The position numbers and the translations under genes are program-made. DNA of 64,000 nt from the NCBI GenBank assembly GCA_034440615.1, contig JAOTOM010004042.1, positions 124,001 to 188,000 of the forward strand. The letters are read 5' to 3'. The notes beneath the pieces were generated by a model. That model saw nothing but the letters and a program-made list of their open reading frames with translations. It had not been told where the DNA came from and did not search any database. Position 1 is the first letter of the stretch, and every line of letters begins with the position of its first letter. This document shows positions 1 through 11,639 of this stretch, piece after piece. This DNA comes from Ashinkailepas kermadecensis (lineage: Eukaryota > Arthropoda > Thecostraca > Neolepadidae).

Positions 1-1190
1 GTTGCACTGGACATCGATTTGGAGCTTCGAGATGCAGCGAATGCGTGGGTCATTTTGTGCCCATTTATTGCCATCCAATTGTCGCGGCAGTTGGTCATAT
101 TGCGCTCAACACCACACTGCCATCACACAACATCACACTGACAATCTCTTGCCCCCATTTTACTCTCATAAGAGTGTTACGATGGGCGCAGTTTGAACAC
201 AAACAAAATGCTTGAAGGGCCCATTACATTCACTTAGTTACGTTATTCCAGTATGTATCCACAAAGGTGACATCTGGAACGGCAAGGAGATAGGAGAGGA
301 CAGTGCATGCATTCTTAGTGATGACAGGAAGCAGAGGCCCGGTCAATTGACCATATCGCTGTTATTGATTTATTTCGTTATGTCACCCGGCGATGACTAG
401 GAGAATCTGGCCGTCTCGCTCGCAGATAGTGCTGCTGCTTCATGGCTGTACTGTTCAAACACGGTCTACTTACGCTTCACCGTTGTATTCTGCCTTGTTT
501 CAGTCTCTTGCTGGAAGGGCTGTGATTTACTTGTTCTCATGAGCGAAGTTGCTTGTACTGGTGCCAGTTTTGATTTACATACGCATGGTGGCAGCTACGG
601 TGCTATCCATTGTGGTACGGGTTATGGTGTATGTTTTATGACCGCAGCATGATAAGGGTGATGGTTAGCAACTGCTCATTATTGGGTGCAAGCATACACG
701 CCAATGAAGTAAACTAAAGCCTCTCAGGAAATTACCAATTCGTGAATTCCTGTGGCAAGTCAATTCCCAAATGTGTCAGAATAACGAGGCGCTTCGTGCG
801 AGTTATGCTCCGATGTCAAATAACCAGATACACTGTGATCGTACATCCTTTCCAGTGGTATTCAGCAGCAACCTACCACACGGGTGGATAATCAATGGTG
901 TAATGGCGGCTTCGAGGAAGGGGCTATTTTCAAGGAGAGCTTAACATCCGATGGAAGCCTGCTACACACACCATCGTGGCATGTCGCGGTAATCTGGGGA
1001 ACTGGATCATGCGGCAGCAGCCGGAGCGCAGTTGGCAGGGGCGGGTCATCAGCCATAATGGAGAAGGCTGCGCTGTTCCGGCCTGGCCGACTGCCCGCTG
1101 CGGTCTGGCCAGCTGGCACTGGTCCCGGCCCGGTCAGCGTCGCCCGCCCGTCGTCAGCCGGAAGCAGGCGGCGACGGCGGGTGAGCGGTG
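1..1190. other. No gene or repeat recognised
   Basis: Only short unsupported frames and no repeats of note. By position it belongs to the IRF2BP intron between exon 3 and the off-window last exon. The end becomes GC-rich just before the first minisatellite. Confidence 0.5.
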
Positions 1191-1194
1191 GGCC

Positions 1195-1428
1195 CGGGCA
1201 GTCACACGCCGGCCCGGGCAGTCACACGCCGGCTCGGGCTGTCACACACCGTCACACGCTGGCCAGGACCGTCACACGCCGTCACACGCTGGCCAGGGCC
1301 GTCACACGCCGTCACACGCTGGCCAGGACCGTCACACGCCGTCACACGCTGGCCCGGGCCGTCACACACCGTCACACGCTGGCCCGGGCCGTCACACGCC
1401 GTCACACGCTGGCCCGGACCGGGTAAAG
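1195..1428. repeat. 30-bp minisatellite (GTCACACGC core)
   Basis: About seven units of roughly 30 bp made of GGCCAGGACC or GGCCCGGGCC followed by GTCACACGCCGTCACACGCT. Long frames here on both strands are by-products of the repeat. Confidence 0.95.
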
Positions 1429-1499
1429 GTCGGCCCGGCGACGTCCACAGTCGGCAATCGATACCGCGCCGACCACGCTGCACTATCCAGGGCATTTCA

Positions 1500-1795
1500 C
1501 AGCGCCGGAGGGTACGCCACAGCGCCGGAGGGTACGTCACATCGCCGGAGGGTACGTCACATCGCCGGAGGGTACGTCACAGCGCCAGAAGGTCCGTCAC
1601 AGCGCCAGAAGGTCCGTCAAAGCGTCAGAAGGTACGTCACAGCGTCGGAGGGTACGTCACAGCGCCAGAGGGTACGTCATAGCGCCAGAGGGTACGTCAC
1701 AGCGTCAGAAGGTGCGTCACAGCGTCGGAGGGTACGTCACAGCGCCAGAGGGTATGTCACAGCGCCGAAGGGTACGTCACAGCGCCAGCGACACA
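1500..1795. repeat. 20-bp minisatellite (GGTACGTCACAGCGCCGGAG)
   Basis: About 15 units of 20 bp, variants differing at a few bases (CGCCGGAG, CGCCAGAA, CGTCGGAG). Each unit holds TACGTCA. It follows the 30-bp array after 70 bp of unique sequence. Confidence 0.95.
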
Positions 1796-2127
1796 CATCT
1801 CACGGACGCCGCCCACATTCTACGGCTTCAGCTCCTCTCCGTGGTGGAGAACTCACTTAAAACACACTCGGAATATTTTTTGGAACGCTGTCTTTTTAGG
1901 GCAGCGTACCGGCAGCCCTCGAAGATTGGGATGTCCCAATATATTGCGTTATCCAAGATCAGACTGTCCCCCATCCCAAGAAAATGAACCTTGGACCTTA
2001 TGAGGTCCAAGGTTGTCCAAGGTCCAAGGTTCACTGTCAGACCTGCCAGTGAACGGGTCTAAACGCCGCCGGTTATCACATTGGCTGTCTCCTGACTTCT
2101 GCCTCTTACTCTTACCTCGCCACCAAA

Positions 2128-2184
2128 CTGTCGCCTGACTGTCGCCTGACTGTCGCCTGGCTGTCGCCTGGCTGTCGCCTGGCG
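2128..2184. repeat. 11-bp minisatellite (CTGTCGCCTGG)
   Basis: Five units of 11 bp, about 60 bp from the exon 3 donor of IRF2BP, inside the downstream intron. Confidence 0.85.
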
Positions 2185-2242
2185 GCTGTTGCCCGGCTCT
2201 AACTCCTACCCCACTACCAGCCTGTCATCTGGCGGTCCTCAC

Positions 2243-2505
2243 CTCCGAACAGACGCCCTGTCGCTTGATGCTCTCCCTGGAGCAGGGGAAGCAGAACTTG
2301 TGGTGGCTCTTGGAGGGACACTGCACGAAGTGCGTGTCCTCCAGCCGCTCCTGGCAGATGGTGCACTTGAGCAGCGCGTTGGGCACCGGGTCGGCGACGG
2401 TGGACGTGGCGACGCCCTGCTCAGCGGTGCCGTCAGTCGTCACGGGCGGCCGCGACGACGGCCTCCGGCTGACGGTGACCGCGGCCGTCGACGACTGTCC
2501 GCCCG
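2243..2505 (-). CDS. IRF2BP: IRF2BP-family protein, exon 3 (RING-like finger)
   Basis: This exon encodes most of the conserved C-terminal RING-like finger: [20 protein letters not shown] followed by [17 protein letters not shown], a near-invariant signature of IRF2BP proteins. The acceptor is CCGGCAG before 2505, and its two-base phase completes the codon from exon 2. An alternative AG before 2494 does not match that phase. The donor is TCGGAG then GTGAGG after 2243, exactly where family proteins continue with Val-Tyr-Cys-Pro. That last exon is not found in the remaining 2.2 kb, so it should lie off the left edge. Exons 1-3 total 1230 nt, 410 whole codons. The N-terminal part is a disordered Thr/Val/Pro-rich linker. 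The RING residues beyond the donor are missing here because of the window edge, not because of damage. Confidence 0.9.
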
Positions 2506-4062
2506 CTGCCGGCCATGGGTCAAAGGTCACAGTCGGTCATAGGTCACATACCGACTGTCCGCCCGCTGCCGGTCATAGGTCACAGCCGACACAGGGTCAC
2601 ATACAGACTGTCCGCCCGCTGCCAGTAATAGGTCAAAGGTCACAGCCGACAAAGGGTCATAAATCGACCGTCCGCCCGCTGCCGGCCATGGGTTGCAGGT
2701 CACAGCCGGTCATAGGTCACAGGTCACAGGTCACAGGTCACAGCCGACACAGGGTCACATGCCGACTGTCCGCCCGCTGCCGGTCATAGGTCAAAGGTCT
2801 CAGCCGACACAGGGTCACATACCGACTGTCCAGCCGCTGCCGGTCATGGTCAAAGGTCACAGCCGACACAGTGTCACATACCGACTGTCCGTCCGCTGCC
2901 GGTCATAGGTCAAAGGTCACAGGGTCACATACCAACTGTCTTGTCAGCTGCCGGTCATAGGTCACAGCCGACACAGGGTCACATGCCAACTGTCCGCCCA
3001 CTGCCGATCATAGGCTACAGCTGACACAGGGTCACATACCGACTGTCCGCCCGCTACCGGTCAAAGGTCACAGCCGACACAGGGCCACATACCTACTGTC
3101 CGCCCGCTACCGGGCATAGGTCAAAGGTCACAGCCGACACAGGGCCACATACCGACTGTCCGCCCGCTACCGGTCATAGATAAAAGGTCACAGCCGACAC
3201 AGGGTCACATACCGACTGCCCGCCCGCTGCCGGTCATAGGTCACAGGTCATAGCCGACACAGGGTCACTAACCCACTGTTCGCCCGCTGCCGGCCATGGT
3301 CACAGCCGACACAGGGTCGCATACCGACTGCCCGCCCGCTGCCAGTCATAGATCACAGCCGACACAGAGTCACATACCGACTGTCCATCCGCTCCCGGTC
3401 ATAGGTCAAAAGTCACAGCCGATGCAGAGTCACATACCGACTGTCCGCCCACTGTCGGTCATGGGTCACAGCCAACACAGGGTCACCTACCGACGGTTCG
3501 CCCGCTGCCGGCCATAGGTCACCGCCGACACAGGGTCACATACCGACTGCCCGCCCACTGCGAATCATAGGTCACAGCCGACACAGGGTCATATACCGAC
3601 TGTCCGCCCGCTGCAAATCATAGGTCACAGTCGACACAGGGTAACATACCGATGGTTCGCCCGCTTCCGGTCATAGGCTACAGCCGACACAGGGTCACAT
3701 ACCGACGGTTCGCTCGCTGACGGTCATAGGTCACAGCCGACACAGGGTCACATATCGACTGCCCGCCCGCTGCAAATCATAGATCACAGCCGACACAGGG
3801 TCACATACCGACGGTTCGCCCGCTGACGGTCATAGGTCACAGCCGACACAGGATCACATACCGACTGCCCGCCCGCTGCAAATCATAGATCACAGCCGAC
3901 ACAGGGTCACATACCGACGGTTCGCCCGCTGACGGTCATAGGTCACAGCCGACACAGGGTCACATACCGACTGCCCGCCCGCTGCAAATCATAGATCACA
4001 GCCGACACAGGGTCACATACCGACGGTTCGCCCGCTGCCGGTCATAGGTCACAGCCCACCGG
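2506..4062. repeat. 53-63 bp minisatellite flush with the IRF2BP exon 3 acceptor
   Basis: About 26 units containing GGTCACAGCCGACACAGGGT, CACATACCGACTGTCCGCCC and GCTGCCGGTCATA. Read on the minus strand (the gene strand), each typical unit carries CCGGCAG, CGGGCGGACAGTCG and GGTATGTGACC. The first two equal the real exon 3 acceptor and the first 14 exon bases. Confidence 0.95.
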
Positions 4063-4159
4063 TGAAATGCTCCATGGAGGACGAGGACGGTATGGATGGT
4101 GTACCACAGCACCGCCACATGGCTCAAGTGAATAAAAAAACTTCCAACTTATCCGGAGG

Positions 4160-4480
4160 TTATCCTATTCAGGACCGACGCTAGCTGTGACTAACCTAGA
4201 CACCGGCTATCTTACCCAGCACCGACGCCAGTTGTGACTAACCTAGACACCGGCTATCCTATCCAGCACCAGCGCTAGTTGTGACTAACCTACACACCGG
4301 CTATCTCGATACCGTAGCCAAGTTCAACAAATTCTGCAGAAGATGGTAACTGTAATCAACGGGAATTTCGCCTCTGAAAGCAAACATAGCAGTGGGCGGT
4401 GGTGTATACACCGTCTGGCCGACTGAGGCCGCCGCCAGTGTAAACACCGTCTGGCCGACTGAGGCCGCCACCAGTGTAAA
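4160..4480. repeat. Short tandem duplications between two large arrays
   Basis: Three units of about 55 bp (ending GACTAACCTAGACACCGGCT) at 4160-4310, then two units of about 36 bp (GTCTGGCCGACTGAGGCCGC) near 4410-4480. Non-coding, inside IRF2BP intron 2. Confidence 0.8.
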
Positions 4481-4574
4481 CAGGCGGAGGAGGGCCATGT
4501 CCGCCCATCGTCAGAGCCAAACCCAGGCCGACGGCTCATATCACGGCCCGTCTCCCGAGCAGCGCCTCAATCAG

Positions 4575-7268
4575 CACACTAGTCAGCTGGCCAGTACACC
4601 AGTCAGCTGGCCAGCACACCAGTCAGCTGGCCAATATACTAGTCAGCTGACCAGTACACCAGTCAGCTGGCCAGTACACCAGTCAGCTGGCCAGCACACC
4701 AGTCAGCTGGCCAATATACTAGTCAGCTGACCAGTACACTAGTCAGCTGGCCAGCACACCAGTCAGCTGGCCAGCACACCAGTCAGCTGGTCAGTACACC
4801 AGTCAGCTGGCCAGCACACCAGTCAGCTGGCCAATATACTAGTCAGCTGACCAGTACACCAGTCAGCTGGCCAGCACACCAGTCAGCTGGCCAGTACACC
4901 AGTCAGCTGGCCAATACACCAGTCAGCTGGTCAGTACACCAGTCAGCTGGCCAATATACTAGTCAGCTGGCCAGTACACCAGTCAGCTGGCCAGTACACC
5001 AGTCAGCTGGTCAGTACACCAGTCAGCTGGCCAATATACTAGTCAGCTGGCCAGTACACCAGTCAGCTGGCCAGTACACCAGTCAGCTGGCCAATATACT
5101 AGTCAGCTGACCAGTACACCAGTCAGCTGGTCAGTACACCAGTCAGCTGGCCAATATACTAGTCAGCTGGTCAGTACACCAGTCAGCTGGCCAGTACACC
5201 AGTCAGCTGGTCAGTACACCAGTCAGCTGGCCAATATACTAGTCAGCTGGCCAGTACACCAGTCAGCTGGCCAGTACACCAGTCAGCTGGCCAGTACACC
5301 AGTCAGCTGGTCAGTACACCAGTCAGCTGGCCAGTACACCAGTCAGCTGGCCAGTACACCAGTCAGCTGGTCAATACACCAGTCAGCTGGCCAATATACT
5401 AGTCAGCTGGCCAGTACACCAGTCAGCTGGCCAGTACACCAGTCAGCTGGCCAGTACACCAGTCAGCTGGCCAACATACTAGTCAGCTGGCCAGTACACC
5501 AGTCAGCTGGTCAGTACACCAGTCAGCTGGCCAATATACTAGTCAGCTGGCCAGTACACCAGTCAGCTGGTCAGTACACCAGTCAGCTGGTCAGTACACC
5601 AGTCAGCTGGTCAGTACACTAGTCAGCTGGCCAATATACTAGTCAGCTGACCAGTACACCAGTCAGCTGGCCAGTACACCAGTCAGCTGGTCAGTACACC
5701 AGTCAGCTGGCCAGTATACCAGTCAGCTGGTCAGTACACCAGTCAGCTGGCCAATATACTAGTCAGCTGGCCAGTACACCAGTCAGCTGACCAGTACACC
5801 AGTCAGCTGGTCAGTACACCAGTCAGCTGGTCAGTACACCAGTCAGCTGGCCAATATACTAGTCAGCTGGCCAGTACACCAGTCAGCTGATCAGTACACC
5901 AGTCAGCTGGTCAGTACACCAGTCAGCTGGCCAATATACTAGTCAGCTGGCCAGTACACCAGTCAGCTGACCAGTACACCAGTCAGCTGATCAGTACACC
6001 AGTCAGCTGGTCAGTACACCAGTCAGCTGGCCAATTATACTAGTCAGCTGGCCAGTACACCAGTCAGCTGGCCAGTACACCAGTCAGCTGGTCAGTACAC
6101 CAGTCAGCTGGCCAATATACTAGTCAGCTGGCCAGTACACCAGTCAGCTGACCAGTACACCAGTCAGCTGACCAGTACACCAGTCAGCTGGTCAGTACAC
6201 CAGTCAGCTGGCCAATATACTAGTCAGCTGGCCAGTACACCAGTCAGCTGGCCAGTACACCAGTCAGCTGACCAGTACACCAGTCAGCTGGTCAGTACAC
6301 CAGTCAGCTGGCCAATATACTAGTCAGCTGGCCAGTACACCAGTCAGCTGGCCAGCACACCAGTCAGCTGGCCAGTACACCAGTCAGCTGGCCAGTACAC
6401 CAGTCAGCTGACCAGTACACCAGTCAGCTGGTCAGTACACCAGTCAGCTGGCCAATATACTAGTCAGCTGGCCAGTACACCAGTCAGCTGGTCAGAGGCA
6501 GCACCAGTCAGCTGGTCAGTACACTAGTCAGCTGGTCAGTACACTAGTCAGCTGGCCAGCACACCAGTCAGCTGGCCAATATACTAGTCAGCTGGTCAGT
6601 ACACCAGTCAGCTGGCCAATATACTAGTCAGCTGGCCAGTACACCAGTCAGCTGGTCAGTACACCAGTCAGCTGGCCAATATACTAGTCAGCTGGTCAGT
6701 ACACCAGTCAGCTGGCCAGTACACCAGTCAGCTGACCAGTACACCAGTCAGCTGACCAGTACACCAGTCAGCTGGCCAGTACACCAGTCAGCTGGCCAAT
6801 ATACTAGTCAGCTGGCCAGTACACCAGTCAGCTGGTCAGCAAACCAGTCAGCTGGTCAGTACACTAGTCAGCTGGCCAATACACCAGTCAGCTGACCAGT
6901 ACACCAGTCAGCTGGCCAATATACTAGTCAGCTGGTCAGTACACCAGTCGGCTGGTCAGCACACCAGTCAGCTGGCCAGTACACCAGTCAGCTGACCAGT
7001 ACACCAGTCAGCTGGCCAATATACTAGTCAGCTGACCAGTACACCAGACAGCTGGCCAGTACACCAGTCAGCTGGCCAATATATTAGTCAGCTGGCCAGT
7101 ACACCAGTCAGCTGACCAGTACACCAGTCAGCTGGCCAATATACTAGTCAGCTGGTCAGTACACCAGTCAGCTGACCAATATACTAGTCAGCTGGCCAGT
7201 ACACCAGTCAGCTGGCCAGTACACCAGTCAGCTGGTCAGTACACCAGTCAGCTGGTCAGTACACCAGT
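4575..7268. repeat. 2.7-kb minisatellite of 20-bp units
   Basis: About 134 units of CCAGTACACCAGTCAGCTGG, interspersed with a variant CCAATATACTAGTCAGCTGG and with GGTCAG or TGACCA changes. Phase slips are rare (an extra base near 6035, a partial unit near 6495). It occupies the middle of IRF2BP intron 2. On the gene strand every unit reads CAGCTGACTGG. Confidence 0.98.
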
Positions 7269-7299
7269 CTGACCGCCTGTCTATTGGTGCGGTGACTTG

Positions 7300-8304
7300 T
7301 ACTGGCCGGCAGCGCTGACCCAGCCACTGACCTGTGCTGGGTGAGTGTCGACCCAGCCACTGACCTGGGTTGGGTGAGTGCGGTGACCTGTACCGACCGG
7401 CAGCTCGCTGACCCAGCCACTGATCTGTGTTGGGTGAGTGCGGTGACCTGTACCGGCCGGCAGCTCGCGGACCCAGCCACTGACCTGTGTTGGGAGAGTG
7501 TCAACCCAGCCACTGACCTGCGTTGGGTGAGTGCGGTGACCTGTACCGGCCGGCAGCTCGCTGACCCAGCCACTGACCTGTGTTGGGTGAGTGTCAACCC
7601 AGCCACTGACCTGTGTTGGGTGAGTGCGGTGACCTGTACCGGCCGGCAGCTCGCTGACCCAGCCACTGACCTGTGTTGGGTGAGTGCGGTGACCTGTACC
7701 GGCCGGCAGCTCGCTGACCCAGCCACTGACCTGTGTTGGGCGAGTGTCAACCCAGCCACTGACCTGTGTTGGGTGAGTGCGGTGACCTGTACCGGCCGGC
7801 AGCTCGCTGACCCAGCCACTGACCTGGGTTGGGTGAGTGTCAACCCAGCCACTGACCTGTGTTGGGTGAGTGCGGTGACCTGTACCGGCCGGCAGCTCGC
7901 TGACCCAGCCACTGACCTGTGTTGGGCGAGTGTCAACCCAGCCACTGACCTGTGTTGGGTGAGTGCGGTGACCTGTACCGGCCGGCAGCTCGCTGACCCA
8001 GCCACTGACCTGGGTTGGGTGAGTGTCGACCCAGCCACTGACCTGTGTTGGGTGAGTGCGGTGACCTGTACCGGCCGGCAGCTCGCTGACCCAGCCACTG
8101 ACCTGTGTTGGGTGAGTGCGGTGACCTGTACCGGCCGGCAGCTCGCTGACCCAGCCACTGACCTGGGTTGGGTGGGTCTCGACCCAGCCACTGACCTTTT
8201 GGGTGACCTGTACCGGCCGGCAGCTCGCTGACCCAGCCACTGACCTGTGTTGGGTGAGTGCGGTGACCTGTACCGGCCGGCAGCTCGCTGACCCAGCCAC
8301 TGAC
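7300..8304. repeat. 62/33-bp minisatellite flush with the IRF2BP exon 2 donor
   Basis: Units of about 62 bp and 33 bp share CCCAGCCACTGACCTGTGTT then GGGTGAGTG; the long form adds CGGTGACCTGTACCGGCCGG. On the gene strand each unit reads CCGCACTCACCCAACACAG then GTCAGTGGCTGGG, a copy of the exon 2 end and its donor. I count about 20 extra copies besides the exon edge at 8305. Open frames of over 400 codons on the minus strand run through the array. Confidence 0.97.
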
Positions 8305-8538
8305 CTGGGTTGGGTGAGTGCGGCGAGCCACGCGAGGCTGAGCGGGACGAGCCAGGACTGGCGGCGGCCCGTGGCGAGTTCGTTGACAAGTCGTGCAGAG
8401 CCGACATGGGGGAGGCGCGCGCCGCCAGCTGGCCGGGTCCGGGGCCGGGGCCGGGGCCCACTGGCGGGCCCGGCGGAGACGTGCGCGCCGCTGCTGAGGC
8501 AGCTGACGTCACCGGCGCTCCGTTCACCGACACCATCA
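8305..8538 (-). CDS. IRF2BP: IRF2BP-family protein, exon 2 (Pro/Ser/Ala linker)
   Basis: This is a GC-rich coding block between the two zinc-finger exons. The acceptor is GGTTACAG before 8538. Two exon bases complete the codon left by exon 1 (phase 1), giving a continuous frame through VMVSVNGAPVTSAAS, a PPGPPVGPGPGPGPG tract and SPMSALHDLSTNSPR, ending SRGSPHSPNP. The donor is CCCAACCCAG then GTCAGT, leaving phase 1, which matches the acceptor chosen for exon 3. I do not recognise a domain; low-complexity linkers between the two fingers are usual in this family. The odd point is that the last 19 exon bases plus the donor recur about 20 times in the adjoining minisatellite, so the frame stays open far into it. 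The donor nearest the non-repetitive coding sequence is assumed to be the real one. Confidence 0.75.
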
Positions 8539-8549
8539 CTGTAACCGAC

Positions 8550-8975
8550 ACACACCGGGTCAGGTCAGGTCAGGTCAGATCCAACAATCCAGCAACCGGA
8601 ACACCGGGTCAGGTCAGGTCCAACAATCCAGCAACTGGCACATACCGGGTCAAGTCAGGTCAGGTCCACTCGAAACCTTCACTGCAACCGGCCCAAGGCG
8701 CATCAGGTTAGATCGAACAACTGAACAATCACTATAACCAGCCCCAGTTCAGGTCGACCAACCGAACACACTTCAGCCGGCCCACGCCAGGTGGAGTCAG
8801 ATCGCACCATCGGTGCGAGCCTCAGGTCAGGTCAGTTCAATTAATATCAAACGTCGGTGGCACCGGTGCCAGCGTTCGACAGTAGCTGAGTCAGACCACA
8901 CCATATCGAACTCATATCGCTGCTACAGGGCCAACGTTGGGTCAAGTCCGGTCAGGTCGGGTCAAGCGTGGTTGC
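8550..8975. repeat. Degenerate GGTCA-rich tandem sequence
   Basis: Decayed repeats around GGTCAGGTCAGGTC and CCAACAATCCAGCAAC at the exon-2 end of IRF2BP intron 1. No coding content seen. Confidence 0.7.
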
Positions 8976-11639
8976 CGTTATGGCGTTATGGCGTGGTACT
9001 GTTATGAACACCAAGCTGGACTCTGGTGATCTCACCTATCAAAAGCACCACTAGAGTCTTGGCAAGACGGTGAAAGGGAGGGGGGTGAGGTTAGCAAATA
9101 TTTTGCAATATTTGCCTACTAAAATACGCACCACCTTCAACCAATATAAGAAGTGTGACACAAATACTTTGGCCAATTTTTCCACTTGCACAAGTGTCCA
9201 AATGCATATGGCAAAGGCCCATCCTCAAAAAGGTATTTGACAGTAGAAGTTGTCAGGCGGGTCCAGAACGGAATGGGTACGAGAACGATATATGACCGTG
9301 GTTCCTGACGTTCCCACTTCCTCATCCCCAGCACGTCTTAGCCACACACCCGCATCATGACCTACTCTGTGATACAGCCAGGATGTCTCTGACGGCAGTG
9401 GCGTCGCCACGAAATTCTTCCAGGGGGGGGGGGGGCAATGTTGATAGGGGGCCTCCTGCTCCCCGAAAAGGGGCCTCCACTGTGTTAGGGCCTCCTATTG
9501 CTTTTTAGGCTCTTTGTATGGTTCCCGAATGGGAACATGATTTCATATTGATGTCTTGTTTGTTCTTGGCATGGTGCATCATTTACGCAAAGCGCAATAG
9601 CAAGAATCTTTTTTTTCTGAGAACTGAGCCTTACCAGGGTATAAATAAGCAAATGTGGATAAATACATCAGTGCCAAAACAAACCAATATCTTTATGCTT
9701 CATCGACGAGAAGAATCTTCCCGCTGGCCTCTAGATTGTAGCGGGCTGGTGGGGCTCGTGCTGAGCATATCTTAAAGATTTCTCCCATTGATCAACCCAC
9801 TTCTATGTCCACCAAGTTTAACTGAATATAGCTAGGTTCATCACTACTGTTCAGGGTTAAAATAATGGTTTTTCGTTAGGTGTGAGATGTTGAAACGAGC
9901 ACAGTCGGATGTCAAAATTTGCCATGGAATTAATGTCATTTAAAATGCTTTTAATGCCTTTCAGACTGATATTTGAGCCAATGGTGTAGGTACTTATGAC
10001 CGCACCTTTATTCTTTGTTTTGAGATTCATAATTTAGGAAGAGCTATATTCAGGATAGGGAGAATAATCCTATGCTATAAACTGACAGTGTATGCTATAC
10101 CACATTATAGATAATCCTTTTACCTGAAATTGTGTTGCGAAATATTTGGGTATTACCATTCCTTATTGAGAGCATGGACATGATACTTATAAGTGAGATA
10201 CTGTTAGAAAGGAGACATGAAGACTTCATAAGTGTGCATCAAGGAGCAGGATGCCGATACTTCCTGGAGAAGGATGTCGATTCAGCATTCAATAAGTGGT
10301 ATATTCCACCCTATTTCACAAATAATTTAACACTGCTACTGTTAGTCATTCCCACCAGCTTGATCTCATAAACAAACTTAAACGATCATTTCTCAGTCCG
10401 TGGACGACAATTTCGCGAAGGTGACAACGGGAAGTGGATTGGTTTGGTTTTCTGATAGTCATCTTAGGGATTTATTTATTTTTTATAACATTTGGTGCTG
10501 GCTGCAAGGCACTTGGCACAGAAGCTAAAATAATAAATCCTCCGCGAATAAATTCACGGCAAGAACAAGCATTGAACAACCATGCATCAATGGCAATGCA
10601 ACAATGTAACAATGACAATGCATAAATAATGCAAAACCTTCGAATTCCACGCCGTCACGCCCATGGTTATCGCTGTGCTGTACCGTTTTGTAAATTATGT
10701 CGTTGAGAAGGTATTGAAGCTGGGAAGCTCTAATCATGCAGGCTGTAATCACAGAAGACAACTTTGTAGGAAGAAAATACATTTTAAAAATCATTCCTCC
10801 CATTTAATATGGGCATCGGTGTTGTTTTGTATGCTGGTGAGGGGAATTTACCCCCGCAATGTTGGCTTTGCTCCACGGGCGTAAGTTTCTGAAAATTATT
10901 GGGGGACCAGTGACGCACCTATATTTGCGTCAAGGGGAGGGGGCAAACGTATTTGGAAGGGGTCCAACTACTGAATAAAGTCTTCCGATTTCGACCACTA
11001 TTTTGTCAAAGGGGACCTTTTTAAATAAAATAATTAGTGATCAACTGAATTATCCTGTGGAGGGGTCTAATCTACCACTATCGTTTCTGATTCGTCGGAT
11101 TTCAACCCTAGCTCCCCCACCATCTTAGAATGTATACTTTTGGTATCCCTTGATAAGTCACATCGCACTGCTGAAATTACACCTACACAAATCACTTTAA
11201 AATGTAAAATTTCCCAATTTCAGACATTCCAGTTCATAGTGCCCGGTCGCCACGACGCCAACGTTAGTGCACGTGCATTCCCATCTTGCGCATTCGGCGC
11301 ATTCGCCACACTTCGTGCGATGCTACGGATTCTGCTGGGCCTCCTACGCTTTGTTAATTGCTGCCACATTATAGACTTGCGCCATATCTGACGTGATAAA
11401 ATGCTTCGTATGGGCGTTCGCTGCGAAAATTCGATCAATTAAATTCGATCATTAGTTCCCTACTTCCCATATTTTATGGTGAAGAAATGCGGATACCCGC
11501 TGAGCTTTGATGCACCTCATATCTTTGATTAAACACTCTTCCAGGTTGGCTACCGAACCGAGGCCCTGCCTGAGTGTACTTCTTTGAACCCGTTTCGTAT
11601 TTCTTCGTCTACGGATGTCTCAGGGCTCCAATTCATTTT

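Noticed and set aside
4575..7268. CRISPR-like regular repeat
   Set aside because: Units are contiguous with no unique spacers, and the genome is animal; this is a minisatellite.
7256..8551. 431-codon minus-strand frame
   Set aside because: Only its first part (8305-8538) is non-repetitive and joins IRF2BP in phase; the remainder is the minisatellite, open in several frames.
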